Assembly (NCBI GenBank): GCA_029851415.1
Contig: CM056741.1
Span: forward strand, 164,783,685-164,847,684
Origin: Eretmocerus hayati
Lineage: Eukaryota > Arthropoda > Insecta > Hymenoptera > Aphelinidae
DNA length: 64,000 bases
Direction: 5' to 3'
A program made the position numbers and the translations under genes. A model generated the notes under the pieces. That model was given only the letters and a program-made list of their open reading frames with translations. It made no database searches and had not been told where the DNA came from. Below, piece by piece: positions 39,953-53,221 of this stretch; position 1 is the first letter of the stretch, and each line of letters begins with the position of its first letter.

Positions 39953-41049
39953 TTAGTTCTCACCCCTCACTAATATTGAGAGGGGTAAGAATTTTACCCC
40001 TATATGTGTATCTCTGCTGGGGGCAGGGGTTGAAATTTGACCACGTGACGAGGGTGGAGGCCCGGCAACGGCTGTTATAAACCTCCTTTACTATATATAT
40101 ATATATACTTACACTCCTCCAATGCTGCAAAACTGCGAGGTTATCGATTTTCCAATACCTCGTGCTATCCTGACGCGCCAAAGCTTTCCCTGTCTCACTA
40201 TCTCTGTGTGTGTGTGTATCGTTTGTGTATAATACAGCTCGATTCTATGGCTCGATACGTATCCAGATTATATAGATATATCTATATATCTTTAATATCT
40301 TTGCACACTGTGATATGAGACTTCGATGTGGTGGTGCGGTGTTTTGAATTGAAATATTGACCGATACGTTCGATTGAGAGATGATGATGCAGCAACACGA
40401 GGGTTTTTAGAGGTTATGGGTCGAGAAACTTAACCTCTAACACGTTTTCAATAGATCGATATACTATTATAGTAGTGGGCACTTTGAAAACTATACAATA
40501 TGTCACTGGTGTTATGTTTTTCACAGTCAGCTGTTTTTTTGTTTTTTCAACACCACTAATTCACATTGATGTGTAATCCTAATCACTGTTTAGTAGAGCA
40601 CTTGATAAAAAATTACACATTATAGCGTAACATTAGATAGTTATATTTTGGAGCAACCCTTGGAACGGGTCAATGCGGTAGTCGATGGCGGAGCGCACGC
40701 GCAATCGTAATAATTTTACGTATTTTCCAAGTATACGACGACGGTGGCGTTCCATTGAAATCACCAATTTTATTACAATTTGAATAATGTCACGCACGGC
40801 ACACACTTAATTTTATACACTGTCTGAGTCACTAATTAAATTCTTCATTAATCACTGATTTAGGTATAGTTATTACAAAAATTAATAACCCAAAAAAAAA
40901 ACAGTAGGTGAAAATGTGCAACTGCAACATCACACACTCGGGGCGCGCATCCCCGTTTGGCTCTCGTGGAGTCTGCCTGATGATGCTTCTCGCGTGTATA
41001 GTGCCGGTGCTGCCCCGCTGTACAAAACGTCGTCGTAGCAAGGGTAGCT

Positions 41050-41089
<40 letters not shown>

Positions 41090-41551
41090 TATATATAGTT
41101 ACATATCCAACGTGAGTAGGGGAGAAGCGCGTCGATACGACGATCAATATGGGGTCGCTCCCGATTGGCTAACAACCCTCACTGAAAAATATATATATCT
41201 ATATATATTGTACGAAATGTTGCGCCTCTGTAGAGCGATGGAATAAGTAAGGATAGTTTAAGCGGGGGGTTCGACCGGGTGCTTCGATTATCGCTCAAGA
41301 AAATATATATATATATTATGGAACGTAGTTGATGCACTATACGTTTGATTTGTCGTCGTTGGCTGCTGCAGCCTTAGCGAGCGCTCGGCGCGCACTGATG
41401 CTCTTATATTTCTCAGCAGATTTTTCGGTTGGACCCGGCGTAGCTCTCTCTGAAACTCTGAACACATGGATACATTCCAGTTGTGTATACATATACATAT
41501 ATTTGGAAATATATATATTCTTACATTTACACGCAAACACGAGTACAGATG

Positions 41552-41596
<45 letters not shown>

Positions 41597-41901
41597 TTGA
41601 GGGGTAGCTCTTTCTATAGACATATAATGTGTAAATGCGCGTTGAGAACGCGACAAAGAGCGCAACACCCTAGAGAAGACTTGTCGGGCTTCACATTTCT
41701 CGTATACCGCGCATAACTTACTCGGATGAAAATGTATTAAATTGTATGAATACATGTGTGTGTGTGTATTCCCTTAGAAATATTCATTCTTTATTTATAT
41801 GAATGCATGTTTAAGTAGGGCGTACGATTTTTTTGAAAATAGCGCGCTAAAAGGGATAAATTTTGATTTTACCGAGTGAGAAGCGTATATACCGCAGGGT
41901 T
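39953..41901. promoter_or_regulatory. 5' flank of onecut: likely leader and promoter region, TA-rich microsatellites
   Basis: The sequence just upstream of the onecut start contains several (TA)n runs (40092-40107, 41058-41085, 41554-41592) and GC-richer blocks at 40880-41040 and 41350-41720. No convincing coding exon is present. No transcription start or core promoter can be placed from sequence alone. Confidence 0.35.
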
Positions 41902-42979
41902 GGAGGTATATGTGTCGCAGGCTCTTGGTGAAATCAGCCTTTTCGTGAAAATCCTAGGCTGTTCATGAAGAGCCGGCCGATCGTGTCAGCGCTGATCCCT
42001 TTCACTTTGTTACACGATCGGCCTAGCCTTTTCGTGAAAAGGCTGACTCGTCCAGCCTTTTCATGAAAAGGCCAAGTCGGGCTAGGCCCTTGGTGTACAG
42101 ATGGGCAGAGTCATCAGTACCGCTGTCGAACAAAGTCAGTATCGCAGTCAAAGCTGTCAAATTAATTGCACTTCTCACAATAATATTAAATTGAATAATC
42201 TTATGAAAATTGATCGATGGAATCGGCTTGCTCAGATAGGACTTCCAAAGGTTAGCCCATTAAAACTGGAATGAAAATGTATATTGTTGCTCGGTGTGTG
42301 TGAAAAAACTGACTCTGATCTCATTTAGTACAAAGCTACATCAATCGAAGACTACGAAGCGTACCAAATATCTAATAGTTGATCAATTATGTCAATTCTT
42401 ATCAGCACAAAGTAGGCTCGAGTGTGGCGCCCATAGTTAGAATTGAATTTTTTCAAATCATAGAATGATTTTTAGATGACGAAAATTTTTCACGTGAATT
42501 GATTGACTATTAGATATTTGATACACTTCGTAATCTGCGATTGATGTAGCTTTGTTCTAAATGAGATCAGTTTTTTCACACACACACCGAGCAACAATAT
42601 ACATTTTCATTCCAGTTTTAATGGGCTAACCTTTGGAAGTCCTATCTGAGCAAGCCGATTCCATCGATCAATTTTCATAAGATTATTCAATTTAATATTA
42701 TTGTGAGAAGTGCAATTAATTTGACAGCTTTGACTGCGATACTGACTTTGTTCGACAGCGGTACTGATGACTCTGCCCATCTGTACACCAAGGGCCTAGC
42801 CCGACTTGGCCTTTTCATGAAAAGGCTGGACGAGTCAGCCTTTTCACGAAAAGGCTAGGCCGATCGTGTAACAAAGTGAAAGGGATCAGCGCTGACACGA
42901 TCGGCCGGCTCTTCATGAACAGCCTAGGATTTTCACGAAAAGGCTGATTTCACCAAGAGCCTGCGACATATGCACCTCC
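41902..42979. repeat. long foldback: about 490-bp near-identical inverted arms, about 100-bp spacer
   Basis: The left arm (about 41902-42395) and right arm (about 42495-42979) are inverted copies differing at only a few sites, such as a 6-base insertion near ACTCTGATCTC. Each arm contains perfect palindromes AGCCTTTTCGTGAAAAGGCT (42025-42044 on the left) and AGCCTTTTCATGAAAAGGCC (42054-42073). Each also has a 12-bp stem GGCCGATCGTGT/ACACGATCGGCC (41975-42023). There is no reading frame of note. The boundaries fade at GGAGG/CCTCC and no target duplication is obvious. Confidence 0.9.
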
Positions 42980-43765
42980 TTTTGGTGAGCAGCATAGAGA
43001 CAAGCCGATATGCGTGGTCGAAGTTATACCGCGAAGCCGATTAATCGATATTGGACGCCTATACTATGCATATATATATTTTCCTATAGACGTATATATA
43101 GTTTCTCTTAGTAAATGTACACACAGATATGTATGAGCAACCCTTAGATGGTTAAGTGTGTATGTCAGAGCGCTTTGCAGCCCTTTGGTGGTGGTGACTA
43201 TAGAATTGCGCGCGCGCGCAGAGTTCATATTATAACACGACACGAGGGTTGTTACAATTGCGCAGACGCGCCGATCTGCTTGTAAAATACTCGATATAGT
43301 CGCTCGAACTTCCCCTATATGTTGGTGTAGGCATATATTTTCCTTAACTTTTGCTACAATATAGAACACACTGCACGGGGTCTGATATACTCGGCGGCTG
43401 GACGAGGGACAGCTGCATGCGCTGCTCTAATACTCACACACATCAGGCACGTCATCGTCATCACCTCCCATATTAGATATATTATACTCAACATATGCAT
43501 CTTGAGAAATGAACCGAGTGTGTAAGGTAAATCTACATACATCATCGCTAAAAGTTGGTCTTGATGCCTATACTTATTCGGTAACTTGTGACCATGATGA
43601 TGACGATGACCAAAATTCACTGGAGCCCTATTCCCAAAATGCTGATGTTAGGTATAGGTAAAAATTCCACTGACACCAGTAGCTAGGGTTTGGAAGATTA
43701 TCGATCATCTTAGTCGAAAGATCGAATTAATCGATTTTGTAAGATTAATGACCTATTAGTATGTA
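42980..43765. other. no gene recognised
   Basis: Intergenic sequence with short TA-rich runs. The open frames at 43064-43620 look like chance. Confidence 0.4.
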
Positions 43766-44837
43766 GGGGAGAGTGGGGCAAAATTGGACGGGGGCAAAAT
43801 TGGATAAGTGAGATAGCTCGGTCGGAGGCGAGTCTAGGCTTCCGCCGCATAAAAACATTTTCAATACCATCACAGACAATGGTTTTTATCCCGGTTAGAC
43901 CTCCCCAAACGATACTGGGAGTCCACGCTGACATAGGGGTGATTTTTGAGGGCCTCGCGTGGTAATGATCGCAGTTCTGCGAAAAAAACGCCTGGGGGCA
44001 TTTTTGGACGAATTGGTGGGGGCGAATTTGGACAATACTAAATCCCATCTAAAATCGGTCGACTGACCGCGTGCCCGTATTTTTCGAGGATTATTGCTCG
44101 TATCGAGGCGCGTATGCGTTTGGGCAAATATTTCGAAGCGCGGGGAGGTTGAGGGTGAGTTAGGTGATTGAAAATGGGTGAAAATGTGGAGTTACGATGT
44201 CCAATGGCCGTCTTAGGAGTCAGTTTACAGGTCAGAAGTCGTTTCCAACGTGTTCGAAGATAGTCCTCGATTCACGCATTTTTACTCTCGCAATCGCTGA
44301 TATTGGATTGATTGTTGCACTCCATCATATGGATCGTTGACTTAAGGCGAGTATGGGCACCTCCAATATGAAGAAAAACGAATGAAAGTCGACTCTAAGA
44401 AGCTGCGAAACGATTGCTGATTGCTGAAGACGAGAGTGCACCGATAAAGCGCCTAATTTAATAATGTTCCAGAATGACATAAAAATGCCTCACTTGCTGA
44501 AGCTATGGGAGGATGTATGAGTCCCGGGCGAGTTTCCCTCTCGATTTAGGGTTACTACCACGTGTTTTGGTGAGCAAATGCGACTCGAATGGGCGAAGGA
44601 TATTGCCGTATACCTCGATTTCTAATTTGCCTCCTAAACTGTTCTAAAGTGACTCCAAACTCGGGTCAAATAAGGACAGATTTTTTTTCTCTCAAACTTT
44701 CAAGAAAAGTATGAAAGACATAACCCAGAGGTCTGAAAATTTAATAGTTGAACTTGAAAGTCCCATAGCCCGTCTACACCTAAGTATCGCCAGATAGCCC
44801 CACTGCAAAATTCGTCCAATTTTGCCCCACTCTCCCC
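43766..44837. mobile_element. TIR element, 1,072 bp, GGGGAGAGTGGGGCAAAATT ends
   Basis: Perfect 25-bp terminal inverted repeats are flanked on both sides by TATGTA (43760-43765, 44838-44843), either a 6-bp target duplication or a TA target with chance extension. The motif GGGGGCAAAATTGGA and relatives recur just inside the ends (43791, near 43992 and near 44025). The open frame at 43710-44048 spans the boundary and is not a transposase. Non-autonomous; superfamily not assigned. Confidence 0.8.
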
Positions 44838-44956
44838 TATGTATTTCTGATAATGAAGTTCTCGCCCCGAACATCCATAACTTTGTGCCTCATATATGAA
44901 TTTAGAAATGGTGTGTAACGAATATGTTCAATCATAAGCACTTCAAAATTTTCTTC

Positions 44957-45145
44957 CATTACTCTAACCTAAAAATGCCGCGTTTGAATAGGATTTTAGG
45001 GTTCTCATAATGAAAAAATATACCCGCACCTCGCTTGCAAGCCCATTTCGGGCACTGGAGGACATGGCTGTCTCGCTTCGCTTGACAGATAAACTGTCCT
45101 AGTGCCCAAAATGGGCTACCGCGCTCAGTACGGAAATATACTATT
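44957..45145. repeat. 189-bp dispersed repeat, copy A
   Basis: It matches 57171-57359 over its full length with 9 differences (about 95%). The core is a hairpin built from AGCCCATTTCGGGCACT and AGTGCCCAAAATGGGCT around GACA-rich loops. Its outer end CTCAGTACGGAAATATACTATT resembles the ends of the hairpin families at 45722 and 47364. Confidence 0.8.
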
Positions 45146-45199
45146 GTACTTTTCTAGACCACATGAGCTCGCATTTAATACATTTTTATAAAACACGCT

Positions 45200-45262
45200 A
45201 TATAGGTGAAACCCGGTATTCGCGGTTTCCGTATTCGCGAATCTTGAGACCCAAATTCATCA
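45200..45262. repeat. possible pogo/Tigger-type terminus
   Basis: GGTGAAACCCGGTATTCGCGG followed by TTTCCGTATTCGCGAATC resembles ends of pogo-class (Tigger-like) elements. I found no matching opposite end, so this may be a truncated relic. Confidence 0.25.
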
Positions 45263-45653
45263 TTCGCGGTTCTCCAAGCATGAAATTTTTTCAAAACTCC
45301 GGAAACAGGCAATAAAATTATTGTGTGTCTACCAAAAAATTATCTGAATGTGATTCACGACTTCTGAACAATATTTTTATTCTCCAAGAGCAATGTTGAA
45401 ACGGACTCCAGAACCAGAAAAAAATTGAACAGCCCGAACCCGTTACTATAGCTAAGATACATCCACTGTGGATAGTTTCAGTTCAGAGTGCAATCTTTTC
45501 AACCTTTGATCTATAATAGTCAATGTCCAGGAGCCTTTGCTTCAGCCAGATATACTGCAAACGTGCACCCCAACAATTTCGTTCGATTTCGTTTTTATCG
45601 TTACAATAAAAACTCAATCTTTTCGTTTTTTTTTAAAACCTTTTCGAAATCAT

Positions 45654-45975
45654 GTGCGTAAAGTTAGTGCGTAAAGATCATGTTTCGGTGCGTAAGGCAC
45701 TAACTCAACGCACATCGATTTCGAAATAGTATATTTCGCACCGAGTTTATGAGGATGTAGCTTGCTTCCGAGCGATTGGATTTCGGCCCGAGCCGCAGGC
45801 GAGGATCGAAATAATTGCTCGGAAGCAGGGAACCTCATAAGCGAGGCGTGAAAGTTATTTTTCGCGATTTTGTAGGCACCCAAACATTGGAAAATAGCGA
45901 AAAATAGGATACGCAACGACTTGATACTTTACGCGCTGTCAGAAACTTTACACACTCAGGTAAGACTTTACGCAC
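45654..45975. mobile_element. hairpin element flanked by GTGCGTAAAG iterons
   Basis: Three direct copies of GTGCGTAAAG or a close variant (45654, 45667, 45688) face three inverted copies (45928, 45947, 45966). Between them lies a hairpin with TTGCTTCCGAGC and GCTCGGAAGCAG arms and a GGCCCGAGCC loop region. That core is related, in reverse orientation, to 47364-47502. There is no coding capacity. Opposed subterminal iterons are usual in transposons that bind transposase at many sites. Confidence 0.6.
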
Positions 45976-47069
45976 TTGTGTGAAAACTTACGGCAGTGCG
46001 CAAAAGAATCGAAGTCATTTCGTAATATACTGTTTTGATCTTGAAATGATACTTCATACCCTCTCACTTCATACCCACGTTCATAGTGCAATATCGACAG
46101 TGAACTGAAAGAAATTATCGCGAATGATGATTTCCAGAGAAAAATGATAATTTTCTTCCTGAAAATCATAACTTTCGAAACTCAACTACCGCGGATATCG
46201 ATTTTGTCTGTATATCATGGAACAGATCATATTTTTTGAAAATTGTTTAATAGGAATAATTTCTTGATGAACTCATACTAAATTGAATATGAATCTTTAA
46301 AGTTGATCCGAAGGAATTTACCATCAATATTCTTGTGGCGAAACAATTTATAAAAATTCTGACTCTGCAATACATACATTGAAGTATTGATCAATTTAGA
46401 TTTTTAATAGTACGAGATGGAGACTTGAAAAAAAATCAAATTTCGACGCAAGACCTTCAGTATCCTCAATTATAACAAGAACTGGCTAATTTTCTTCGTC
46501 TGCATATAGAACTACTGCTCGAAGAAAGTAATACATCGTTTCAAAGTTCTTTCTGTATATAAATGTAGGTATACAAGCTTTCTTTTGTAATCAATTCGCG
46601 CTATATAAGCTTGGCGAACATTGAGAAAATGACAGTATACAGTTCACCGTCCCAAAGCTCTCTCTCATGAATTTCGAAACAGCTCAAACTATACGTACTA
46701 TATAGAGTATCTCATCAAATTGCACACCAGGGAGATTATACATAAATAGACCTGTGTCTAATAACACAAATGTATGTGTCAACGCAAAATTGAATTCAGA
46801 TAATAAGCCATGTGGTACTCAACCATTCAAAAAACAGTGTTTGACGAGAATTGCACTTTTAATGATATAATTCAAAAAATCCGCGTGAACGATTATTGCT
46901 CAGTAATTGACTTGTGCTAAGAGATTGAAACCACCAGTTGATGCAGCCTTTAATCAATGACAAAAGAAATTTGATGCAGTGTTGAATAATCTAACATGAG
47001 CACATTCAACCTGCTGGAAAATTCCATCACCTGCACACCTTTGTAAGTAAATTCAATCTGAGGTACATG

Positions 47070-47290
47070 TACCCAACATGCCCCCCTTGAGCCATTTTGT
47101 CAATAGTTTTGGCCCAATTCAATGTTTTTCCACGTATCTCTCGGCTGGTTTCAGGACTTGTTTCGAATCCTTCAAAATGAGCTCAGGCGAGTTCAATTTT
47201 GATCTATTAGAGTCGAGCAATCAAAAATTTCCGATGATTTTTCGCGAGTTCGCGAGAGGATGCACCCCACATGCCCCATCCTTCAGAATA
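47070..47290. repeat. relic of the ACCCAACATGCCCC repeat family with a decayed hairpin module
   Basis: TGTACCCAACATGCCCCCC at the left and CACCCCACATGCCCC near 47267 bracket a segment with TCAAAATGAGCTC, GTTCAATTTTGATC and GTCGAGCAATC. These match the order seen in 51389-51967 and in the 414-1556 element. No inverted right end is present. Confidence 0.5.
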
Positions 47291-47363
47291 ATGTGAATCG
47301 GGGTTAATGTGATAAAAATCGTTGATGCAATTCTCCGATGTTTGGGTGCTCATAAAATTGCAT

Positions 47364-47502
47364 AAAATAGTATTTGCACCTCGTTCTTGAGGTTCCCCGC
47401 TTCCGAACGATTATTTCGACCCTCGCCGGCGGCTCGGGCCGAAAACCAATTGCTCAGAAGCGAGCTACAACCTCATGAACTTGGTGCAAAACATACTATT
47501 TT
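47364..47502. mobile_element. 139-bp hairpin MITE
   Basis: The ends AAAATAGTATTTGCACC and GGTGCAAAACATACTATTTT are inverted repeats. The core has GCTTCCGAACGATTATTTCG and GGGCCGAAAACCAATTGCTC arms. It is a relative of the core at 45722-45860. Confidence 0.65.
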
Positions 47503-50500
47503 GTTATTCTGTGCGCAAAAATGGCTATTTAGACGCGAGTGCCTCTCAGAAAAATTGCGACTGTTTCAGGTTAGTACTTCCACCACTTGTTGAACGGGGA
47601 GTGCAACCAGTTGGGTCGAATTTTAACCTCAAAAAAAAAAATTTACGACCAATGGGTCGAAGTATTCCATCAAGAATTTCTTTTACAATATACGTTTATA
47701 AGCAAAAAATCCTGCCTGTAGTAACATAGTGCATAAGTTACGGATTCATAACCACCCAAGAAAATTACGACTCGACATCTTGACAAAAAGTAGATGGGGA
47801 AGTAAAACAGTGTCAAGCATTTTAAGATTTTGTATTAAATTCCAAACAAGGAAATGATAGCGCTTATTATACGAAGCAACAGCTGCGGGTTTTACTCGTG
47901 CTATGGACACAATACAAATAAAGTCGATCCCGCATTATTTGTGAATAATTATGTGCATTGAGTGTTTACATTAACCAATTTGTTGCATACGCCAACCCAT
48001 CATAAAACAGGAATTGATGAATAATCAGTGAACGAACGAGAATTTGAATAGAGTGATATCAAAATTGGCGGGCTATATGATAGAATTCGCAAAATTTTGC
48101 GACGGGTGCGCGCGCAGCTGTACTGGCGCAAGTAGTAAGAGTCCCGATATCGCGAGACGCGAAAAGTAGAAAGAGAGAAATATACATATATATAGATACA
48201 ACTCGACCGCACTCGTTCGTGGTTGGGGGGGTGGTTGATGCTCTCATGTATGCTGTAGCCACCGTGTAGCTTTTCCCAGTTTGAACCCCTGCGCGCGCGT
48301 AGCTTCGGAAAACTGCAGATAATACCCTCCCTTGCCCGACTCTGTCAACCGCAGCCACCCTCTTCTAACTTCTCGGTATACGTATTTAACCTATCGTGCT
48401 TGTGTGCGAGTGTGTGTCACCCAGCTCACATGCGTACACTTGCAAAACTGCATGTATTCAACTTATTTCAACATCTGTGTGCATCTATTGAACATAAATG
48501 GAATGCAATTGAAGAATATTTGATTCCATCATGTTCACCTAAGTGTACGCGTGTTATCTGGAATTTACTCTTTCTTGTAGACGGACCATCATTAGCCGAG
48601 CTCGCTCTAAAATAATCGATAACGTCGACCGATATGCGCAAGTGTATTCCATTCTAACACTTGTTAGCATTGCTTCTGTATGTACATGAATACATACATA
48701 TATTTTGTTTGATGTATTTGTTGTAATACGCATGGTATGTACATATAGGCAGGATTGTAATGTGGGATATGTATGTCATTGCGCGCACGCGTGCCCACTG
48801 CCAACCCCCGTACCGTCACCACCTTCTTAGTATTTGTAATAAAATGTAACAGTACTTACCAACGGGCACGCAAAAGAGTCATACATACCACCTGCCGCAC
48901 GCACCCAGGAATACCCTACACATGTGCTGTGGGGATGTGTATGTTAGATTGGCTCGCCACGTGTGAGTGGAATAAATATAATGTAGCAATGGGTATACTA
49001 CTCATTAAAATTTTGTTTGCTTTGAGGTAAGAATTTCTGATTTTTCATTGAGCGTATGACAATTTGGTCTTACCGACATGGCGTGGATTTATCCAGCTAA
49101 GGGTGTGATCGCTCAAAAACTTCTCAATAACTTAGAATTTGATTGGATAGAGTGAAATTTATTTTTGTTCAAATTTAAATCCATATTTTCAATGTTCCAA
49201 TGGTCAAATCAGATTTTGAATTCTGTAGAAAGTAGTTTTTATCTAATGAAAAGAAAAAATAAGGGTCAGCGTACACCAAATTTAGTTGTAGGTAATAGTG
49301 ACGCTCTTCAATGAACAATTTTAGAGGTTCCAATATTCATCAGTTCCCTGAGATTCGAAAAATGCTTCTTCGAGTTCTCCTTTCTGCGCAGGAAAAAAGG
49401 ATGAATTGTAGCACCCTCTCAATAATCAAAATCTAATTTGCAAGTAATAATTCATTGTGCAAGACAAATAATGCACCACAATCTTTGAGAGTTATTTTTT
49501 AAAGGTCACTCTCACTCTACGGAACATCCACAAATTACTTTACGGTTTTAAGGGGAAGGGAACTCACGATTTTTCACGCTGCAAATGTGAGCCAGGGTTA
49601 GTGGGCTTTCAGATGATGCGAAATTTTCTACTCGCGTAGTTTATAGACGTTCTCTCATGGGCAACTGTAACACCATCCTGAACACATTGAACAATAAATT
49701 CCCAAGAATTAACAACATTTCTCACGAAGAACACATGCATGATGTGGAAGATATCAAAATACGATTTCGAGAAGCTTTTTGAGTATGTATTACTCTCTGA
49801 TCCTGAGGAAATTTTTGACGGAAAACGTTTTGAAAAATAATTAATCAAAGATGCTACAAAAATTTTTTTAATAAATGAAAATCTCGATTCGTGCCACAAA
49901 TGAAAAGTTTACTCTTACAGTTCAAGCAGTTGTGTTCCCGCTCATAAAAACACCTAGCTACATGATATATTGAATCATGTAATTGTTGCATGCAAATGAC
50001 GATATGTAATCATTAAAATTGAAATGTTCTTCATGCATGCTCTGATGCATTTATGTCATTATACTCTACGTACTAATGCATGATCCTAAGATATTGTTAC
50101 GGACATTGACCTCAAAAGTGCATCTGAGCATTCTGCTCATTAGAATTTTATGAATTTAAAAATTACATTCACTGTTCAGAATATTAACAGTACTTGTTTC
50201 AAGAGATAGAAATCAACATCCCTAAATTCCAAAGCTTGTCACCAAATAGATAGAATAACATACTTATCAGACATTCAAAAAATCGAAGACGCAAAAAATG
50301 TCATGGAAAAAAGATCCAACAGGATTGTACGATCATGTACACGATCAAAAGCACAAAAATTTCAAATGCACTTAGCCGTAGGTATATGAGAGAGGACAAT
50401 CGGTTGCCGAACCGAAACGGAAACTGGCCTCACTCGTATCTTCATCTCGCGCACCCTTATACCGGATTCTCGGTTTACTCGATCTCAACAGAGATTTGGA

Positions 50501-51388
50501 CCTCTACACCAACATACACAATGGATCAGGATTTTGTGTAAGACTCATATGCATGGATGCTTGAACAAGGCTCTTGGGGTGCATATCTTTTTTATTATAA
50601 AATCGAGTATAGAATCGACGTGCGTGATTGAGCATATATGGACCATAGCCGATCAGCGTATAATGCGAAAGATCAATGGCACACAAATGACATGGCTCAA
50701 GTTTTTTCCCATCGCTCTAATCCAGATCCACTTGCTTCTTTTCTTTTGATTTTACTTCATTTCTTGTTGGATTTCCTACGTAAGCTTATAGTATGACTGA
50801 ATTTTTATGCAGCGGATGCTCGTGAGGATTATGCAAGGCTTTACTATCCCTCTTCTCGAATATAGCCGATATGTCCACTCGTCACACGTTTTCTTTGATA
50901 TTATAAGGAATAATGTGAGCTCGATGTGCACCTTATCTGGGTATGTATTCTCAGTCCTTCTCATATCAAAATTAATCACTATCTCAGAATTTCTGCGGCA
51001 ATTTATTACGAGCTGAATATTACTTTGAATGGGTTCTTTGTGAAAATATGTGTATACTACATTTATTAGATAACGATGTGCTTGGAATTGAGGTTCTCGG
51101 TATCAGATGAAGTAACACCTCAATTCAATTTTTAGTCTTAGATGGGAGATTGTAGTGTTTTTGACACTTTTACCATACAAAAAATTCAATAAGAGTCAAC
51201 TCATTTGAGTCGAGATAATACACAATCATAATTCAATATGTCTTAACCTAAAACAAACGCAAAACTGATTTTTGAATTTTATTTTATTTTGTTTTTGATG
51301 AGGTTTGTTCTGAGATTCATACAAATATTATTACTATATCCACGATCATGGACGATGGAGTTCACGAGAACATAAACAATTCAGGTGA
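47503..51388. other. no gene recognised
   Basis: AT-rich intergenic sequence. A GC-richer stretch at 48090-48420 contains no supportable frame. Confidence 0.4.
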
Positions 51389-51967
51389 GTGTACCCAACA
51401 TGACCCCCCTCCCACCTTAAGCCGTTTTGCCAATATTTTTCACCTACTACAATATTTTTCAACTCACTTTATGGCATCTCCGAGGGCATCTCAATGCTTA
51501 TCCCAAGATCTTTCAAAAGAGCTAAGGTAAAATTCAATTTTGACCAACCAGAGTCGAGCTATCACGATTTTCCCAAAAAGTTATTCTTCACGAGTTCGTT
51601 AAAGGGTGTACCCAACATGCCCCCATTTTGCAATTTCTCAACAACTCTGGCCTACCTCAACATTTTTAAATGTATTTCAGCTCATTTTAAAGCTCGTTTG
51701 AAGATCTCCAGAATAAGTTGAAGTACGTCTAATTTCAATCAAGTGGAGTAGAGCTGTCTTAATTTTTTCGAATAAAAAAACGATGTAAATCAGCGATAAA
51801 GTGCATAGAAGAAATTATTATCGTGGTGTAACCACATTCGAAGCTTTTCGCCGGTGCCAAACACTATTTCCTACCTTTTTTCACTTGATAAATACGTTCT
51901 GAGTGGTAAAAAAAATCGTACTGCATTCCCTTCGGGGATAACCACATGGGGGCCATGTTGGGTACAC
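51389..51967. mobile_element. TIR element, 579 bp, GTGTACCCAACATG ends, two internal modules
   Basis: The left end GTGTACCCAACATGACCCCC pairs with the right end GGGGGCCATGTTGGGTACAC. A second left-type end (GTGTACCCAACATGCCCCC) lies inside near 51606, so the body is two tandem modules, each with the CAGCTCATTTT / GAGTCGAGCTATC-like order of the module family. No target duplication could be recognised. There is no reading frame of note. Confidence 0.65.
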
Positions 51968-53221
51968 ACTAGTTTTGGCCTCCATGTTCTGCAAACGATT
52001 TCCGTGGATTTGCAACTTCAGAAAACGGATTTGAAGAGTTTTGAGGAAACGTAGTTATAACAAGTGTCGACAACCAGTAATAAATATGCATCACTCACAG
52101 AGCTCTCTCCACTATCCCAATAACTCAGATCAGATCTCGGGAGATAAACCACGCTAAAGTGGATCAAAATAATGCCATCCTGTTTAGTTGCAACTAATCA
52201 GGATCGTGCAAGTGGAGAAAAATTGATTGAACGTAAGCAGGCTTTAATATACGATTGACACAATCATGTTGTCAAACTTCACACCGTCGGACAGCTTATA
52301 TTCCATGTAAAACTGTATAGCCCATGCGTATGAGGTCTTCCCTCCTGCATTCGCTAAGAAGTACTTCCTCGACACTCTTCAGGGATCGATATCTATAATT
52401 ATGTTGTTGCACAGTGGTGAAGTGTGAACCGCAGGCGCATCGAAAGAGTTAAACTTCTTTACACAGTTTGAATTGCTCATCTTCTTCTTGGTTGAGGCGG
52501 GTTGCAATATTTTGAAGCATCACCATTTTTTTTTATTTCAATACGCTAATTCTTTTCTGCAGTTTTTATGAGTTATAACCAAACTTGTCGACAGTACAAA
52601 CTACTGATTGTATTAGATTGGTTCGAGCCCAACAATTTTTTCTTTCTTACAAATCTTCTAATAATAGTTCAACAGCATAATTTTAATTAATCATTCCAGT
52701 GTGATGGTGCCTCGACATTTCTTGTACAGTCTTTCTACAGAGATTACGTATCCATGTACCATTGGAGAAAATTGATCGGCCATTGACTAGTCGTATGTTT
52801 GTTCCTTGTGGATTTTGGAAGCTCGTACTTACAGTTTAGCATGTCCATCACATCTTTACATTGTTACTCATGTCGGATATATTTCTATCAATTGAATGTT
52901 ATCTTGATGCTAATTGATAGCAAATTGATTAATTCGTAGGTCGCTTTGCTGTGAAATCTGTAATTTCATGGGCATAATATCAGAGCATGAAATGACTATA
53001 CAATAATTCAAATTATTCAAGATGAGTTTATTTTATCTTCTGTACCAAAGATATTCCTTTACGAATAAGCCAAAAAAATCATAAGATCAAATGGAAGTGC
53101 CGAGCAATCGGTTAAATGATGATTATATCTACGATTCTTTTTCGATCCATAACTAATATGCATAATATATGTTTCTAAAATCTCTAACAGCTCACGTTTA
53201 ATAACACGGAGTTCTTAAATT
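51968..53221. other. no gene recognised
   Basis: AT-rich sequence without supportable features. Confidence 0.4.

Noticed and set aside
39334..39963. 209-codon minus-strand frame overlapping onecut
   Set aside because: A frame shadow of the triplet repeats in the onecut coding exon; the true frame is fixed by the CUT domain.
43710..44048. 112-codon minus-strand frame as a gene
   Set aside because: It crosses the boundary of the TIR element and has no domain; likely chance.
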